Origin: Mycobacterium gordonae
Lineage (GTDB): Bacteria > Actinomycetota > Actinomycetes > Mycobacteriales > Mycobacteriaceae
Assembly (NCBI RefSeq): GCF_001417955.2
Contig: NZ_LKTM01000112.1
Location: forward strand, 1-64,000
DNA: 64,000 bases
Direction of reading: 5' to 3'
Within the stretch, counting starts at the first letter, position 1. Every line of letters starts with the position of its first letter. The notes beneath the pieces were generated by a model, which worked only from the letters and a program-made list of their open reading frames with translations, was not told where the DNA came from and ran no database searches. Of this stretch, positions 61,701 to 64,000 are shown one piece after another. Position numbers and translations under genes: made by a program.

Positions 61701-62784
61701 CCAAGGACTTTCCTACGGAATTCACCTGGTGATCTCGGCGACGCGCTGGATGGAGATGCGGGCCGCGGTCAAGGACATGCTCGGCACCCGCATCGAGCTC
61801 AAGTTGGGCGATGCGCTGGACAGCGACGTGGGCCGCAGGTTCAACGAACTCATCCCGGTCGGCCGGCCGGGTCGTGGCATGAGCCACGAACGGCTGCATA
61901 TCCTGATCGCACTGCCCCGCCTGGATTCCAATTCGGGGGTGGAGGATCTGCCCGAGGGAGTGTCGGCCGCCGTCAAGGCGATGCGGGCGCATTACGGCAC
62001 CCGGCAGGCGCCGCGGGTGCGGATGCTGCCGCACAAGGTGGACCGCGCCGCGGTGGTCCGGGTGGCGCGCTCGGCCGGAAGGCTGGGCAGGGCCCGTTTC
62101 GCGATCGGCATCAACGAAGCCGAATTGATGCCCGTCGTCCTGGATTTCGATGTGCAGCCGCATCTGGTGGTGTTCGGTGAAGGGGAGTGCGGCAAAACCG
62201 GTTTGCTGCGCAACATCGCCACCGGGCTGATGGAGAACGCCACCTCGGAGCAGTGCAAGATCGTGCTGGTCGATTACCGTCGCTCCATGCTGGGCGTGGT
62301 CGGCAACGACTATCTGGGCGGCTACGCCACCGCCTCGCAGTCCTGCACGGAGCTGATGACCGCCCTCGCGGGCACGCTGCGGGAGCGGATCCCACCCAGC
62401 GACATCACCCAGCAGCAACTCAAGGAGCGGTCGTGGTGGTCGGGTCCGGACATCTTCGTGATGATCGACGACTACGACCTGGTCGCAACCGGTTCCATCG
62501 GCAGCCCGTTGAGCCCGCTGGTCGAGTTCCTGCCGCAGGCGCGTGATATCGGATTGCGCATCGTGGTCGCCCGCCGGATCGGGGGAGCCGGACGCGCGAT
62601 GATGGACCCCTTCGTCGGGCGGCTCAAGGACCTGTCCTGCAACGCGTTGGTGATGAGTGGAACCAAAGACGAAGGGGCATTGTTCGGCTACAAGGCCACT
62701 GAGATGCCGCCCGGCCGTGGAATGCTGATCTCGCGCACGACCAAGAGCGGTGTGATCCAGCTGTCCAGGATGCCGGACCTGTGA
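58771..62784 (+). CDS. eccC: EccC, FtsK/SpoIIIE-type ESX ATPase, single polypeptide
   Basis: A 1337-residue motor of the ESX system. Two membrane helices near the N-terminus (LLPFVMIVAVIGMIALMVTVGG, FLIFPMMMVMSMAGMF), a DUF domain, then three ATPase domains. P-loops are GATGSGKS (about 484-491), GGPQSGKS (835-842) and GEGECGKT (1136-1143); the first Walker B is VIVDEF (594-599). TTG at 58771 (STQGFVRRLRV) is chosen from the family start and an AAGGGA site; GTG at 58765 is the alternative. ESX-1 splits this protein in two, but here it is one chain. GTGA overlap with the second eccD. Confidence 0.92.
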   Translation: MSTQGFVRRLRVSPPRMPGGEVNLQPPPEVPRVIPGSLLMRLLPFVMIVAVIGMIALMVTVGGRDLMKNPMFLIFPMMMVMSMAGMFIGGGGRSGKAAAELNEERKDYFSYLANLRDDADMTGAGQRTALEWSHPDPRALADVVGTRRMWERRPTDTDFCHVRVGIGTHRLATRLLAPETGPPEDLEPVSTVALRRFVKTHSVVHALPTAVSLRAFPAITFEGDRKLARQLVRSMVLELCAFHGPDHVQVAVVTANPDGESWSWVKWLPHAQHATARDGMGSMRLLFPTLELLERSLATDLGERGRFSRNAEPTKGLKHLVVVIDDGYIAGTERLVTDAGLDSVTLLDLNGADAPANRRGLQLVVDGDDVGARTAVGVERFATPDTITVAEAEATARRIGRYRLASAAHIVNLEADARATDPGLMALLKIPDAAEIVPEQVWRKRSPRERLRVPIGYTPNGQPLELDIKESAESGMGPHGLCIGATGSGKSEFLRTLVLSMVTSHSPEVLNMVLVDFKGGATFLGLEGVPHIAAIITNLEDELILVDRMRDALAGELNRRQELLRSAGNFPNVNEYERARANGAELDPLPALFVIVDEFSELLSQKPDFAELFVMIGRLGRSLHVHLLLASQRLEEGKLRGLDSHLSYRIGLKTFSAGESRSVLGVPDAYHLPSVPGSAFLKCDAAEPVRFNTCYVSGEYVRPRRAQTGRGRQLGALAPKLFTATPVKKDALPAAPAVEPEAPSVSSTPVRTTLLDVVVSRLRGHGRPAHEVWLPPLDESPAVNQLLADADWSAPENLDGRLWLPMGVVDRPYDQRRDVLMVDLSGAQGNVAVVGGPQSGKSTALRTLIMSAAATHTPEQVQFFCLDFGGGTLASLVNLPHVGGVAGRMDADGIRRTVAEVAGVLRAREVRFRDLGIESMRDFRQRKAHLATLPPEVAARDPLSQDKFGDLFLVIDGWASIRSDFEILEPTLNSLAVQGLSYGIHLVISATRWMEMRAAVKDMLGTRIELKLGDALDSDVGRRFNELIPVGRPGRGMSHERLHILIALPRLDSNSGVEDLPEGVSAAVKAMRAHYGTRQAPRVRMLPHKVDRAAVVRVARSAGRLGRARFAIGINEAELMPVVLDFDVQPHLVVFGEGECGKTGLLRNIATGLMENATSEQCKIVLVDYRRSMLGVVGNDYLGGYATASQSCTELMTALAGTLRERIPPSDITQQQLKERSWWSGPDIFVMIDDYDLVATGSIGSPLSPLVEFLPQARDIGLRIVVARRIGGAGRAMMDPFVGRLKDLSCNALVMSGTKDEGALFGYKATEMPPGRGMLISRTTKSGVIQLSRMPDL

Positions 62785-64000
62785 CCGGTGTGAGCGAATT
62801 GCGACGGGTCCGGGTGGTCTCGGCCGCGCCCGACCATATCCGGGTATCGATCTTCGGTGGCCGGACGCAGCTGGATATCGCGCTGCCACTTGATGTTCCC
62901 GTGTCGGGCTTCGTCCCGGAGGTGGCGCGGCTGGTCAGCTCCCGGGACGCCGACGACGAGACGTCCAAAGACGAACGCCGCACGTTCTGGGTGCTCAGCC
63001 GGTTCCACGGCGGCACCGAGCTGCGACCCGAACAGACGCTGCGCGAGGCCGGGCTGGTCAGTGGGGAACTGCTGCGGCTGTCGCCGCGCCAGGCACTGAC
63101 GCCACCGACCCTCTACGACGACGTGGTCGACGCGGTCGGCCGGCTGAACAAGGCTGCTCATGCCGCCTGGGGTTCGGTATCCGCACGCTGGATGGCTTTC
63201 GCCGGAGTGCATTTCGCGGCGCTGGCGGTCGCCTATTGCCTGGTCGGCAGACCCGGCGCGGCGAATCTGTACGTGATGGTCGGTGTGGCCGGCGCGGCGG
63301 TGCTGGCGCTGGTCGGCGGTGCCACGATGGCGCACCGCTCTTACCGTCTTGACGACGTAGCCGCCGCGCTGGGGTGGGCGGCCATCCCGATCACCGCCGG
63401 GATCGCCCTCGCGCTGCTGAGCCGTTACGGGTACTTCGGTCTGGCCGGCGCCTGTGGTGCGGTGCTGGTGCTGTGCGTTGTGTACGACCGGGTGATCGGC
63501 ACCGGGCACTGGGCTTATCTGGCGGGTGCGTTGACGTTCGGGTTGGTTGGCGGCGCGTTGCTGAGTCGAGCCCTGCAGGCACGCGCCGACATCGTCTTCG
63601 TGACCGCGTCGGTGGTGGTGATCCTGGGCTGCCTGTCGGTGCGACGGTTGACAGCGCGGTTGGGCCGATTTGAGACGCCGACCGTCACCGTCGAAACCAA
63701 CCGCGAGGACTGGGATTTCGAGAATCCGTTCGAGCCGTCCGCCGCAACCGAGGATGGGGACTCGGGTACGGCGATGCCGACAGCCGAGGCCGTGTGGAAC
63801 AGAGCGAAGTCGGCTGCCATCACGCGGTCGGGGCTGCTGACCGGATTGGCCTCCACCGCCGCGGTTTACGTGGTGCTGCTGCTGCGCAGCGGCACGGTTG
63901 TGGGCTGGCCGGTGTTCGTGTTCGCGCTCACGGTCGCCGCGGTGCTGGCGTTGCGCCCTCGTACGCTGCGCACCTGGTTCGAGCGCGCTGCGGTAGCGGT
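62781..64000 (+). CDS. eccD: EccD, second and divergent copy, cut by window end
   Basis: The open frame runs to the window edge. The N-terminal ubiquitin-like domain (VRVVSAAPDHIRVSIFGGRTQLDIALPLD, TLREAGLVSGELLRLSPRQ) and following membrane helices (AGVHFAALAVAYCLVG, LYVMVGVAGAAVLALVGG, WAAIPITAGIALALL) are those of EccD. It differs clearly from the copy at 57167-58651. GTG at 62781 overlaps the eccC stop, so it is coupled to eccC. Together the two genes could give a mixed EccD dimer (inference). Confidence 0.88.
   Translation, partial: MTGVSELRRVRVVSAAPDHIRVSIFGGRTQLDIALPLDVPVSGFVPEVARLVSSRDADDETSKDERRTFWVLSRFHGGTELRPEQTLREAGLVSGELLRLSPRQALTPPTLYDDVVDAVGRLNKAAHAAWGSVSARWMAFAGVHFAALAVAYCLVGRPGAANLYVMVGVAGAAVLALVGGATMAHRSYRLDDVAAALGWAAIPITAGIALALLSRYGYFGLAGACGAVLVLCVVYDRVIGTGHWAYLAGALTFGLVGGALLSRALQARADIVFVTASVVVILGCLSVRRLTARLGRFETPTVTVETNREDWDFENPFEPSAATEDGDSGTAMPTAEAVWNRAKSAAITRSGLLTGLASTAAVYVVLLLRSGTVVGWPVFVFALTVAAVLALRPRTLRTWFERAAVA

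Noticed and set aside
51248..62784. Calling the locus ESX-1
   Set aside because: WhiB6 and EspM suggest ESX-1, but eccC is unsplit, two eccD genes are present, EccE resembles EccE2, and no espE/espF, PE35/PPE68 or esxA/esxB genes were recognised.

Overview
The window is high-GC actinobacterial DNA that looks like a Mycobacterium or Mycolicibacterium chromosome. Supporting this are two F420-dependent (LLM) oxidoreductases, three cytochromes P450, orphan Mce-associated membrane proteins, an RsfA / Rv1364c-type SigF regulatory pair, WhiB6 with a divergent EspM, and a type VII secretion (ESX) core. No rRNA, tRNA, insertion sequence or CRISPR array was seen.

The left half (1 to about 36.8 kb) is a catabolic island of tightly packed operons. 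Many genes are joined by ATGA or GTGA overlaps. It encodes five PF04909-type amidohydrolases, four acyl-CoA dehydrogenases, two acyl-CoA synthetases (one split by an in-frame TAG), three P450s, two LLM oxidoreductases, short-chain dehydrogenases, an acyl-CoA carboxylase carboxyltransferase, thioesterases, a Rieske protein and an NDMA-type alcohol dehydrogenase. The substrate cannot be named from sequence; the gene set suits oxygenation followed by CoA-dependent degradation of an aromatic, alicyclic or terpenoid-like acid. A 9-3-9 palindromic operator built on TTACnGTAA recurs in three promoters and suggests one regulon. Two families of intergenic palindromes sit at gene 3' ends, and in two places they supply the C-terminal codons of the upstream protein.

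Inside the island (27.7-34.5 kb) lies a block matching the M. tuberculosis Rv1362c-Rv1365c region: two Mce-associated membrane proteins, a PAS/PP2C/HATPase/STAS regulator and rsfA. A two-gene acyl-CoA dehydrogenase operon interrupts it.

The right part (36.9 kb to the end) is an unusual ESX locus. From left to right it has three membrane/periplasmic proteins plus a duplicated C-terminal fragment. Next is a minus-strand block: EspG-like chaperone, PPE/EspB-like protein, a small helical partner, two proteins sharing an Imm35-like domain, a short putative immunity protein, a 1635-residue secreted toxin, a WXG100-like protein, a YbaB-like protein and whiB6. Then come divergent espM, a DUF5336 protein, and eccE(-), eccB(+), eccD(-), eccC(+) and a second, different eccD(+) cut by the window end. 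The toxin carries an ESX-type WXG100_2 N-terminus, a DUF1023 alpha/beta-hydrolase domain, a papain-fold (Tox-PL-like) domain and a C-terminal TNT NAD+-glycohydrolase domain like M. tuberculosis CpnT. I regard this toxin/immunity cassette, inside an ESX locus with two eccD genes and WhiB6/EspM control, as the most interesting system here.
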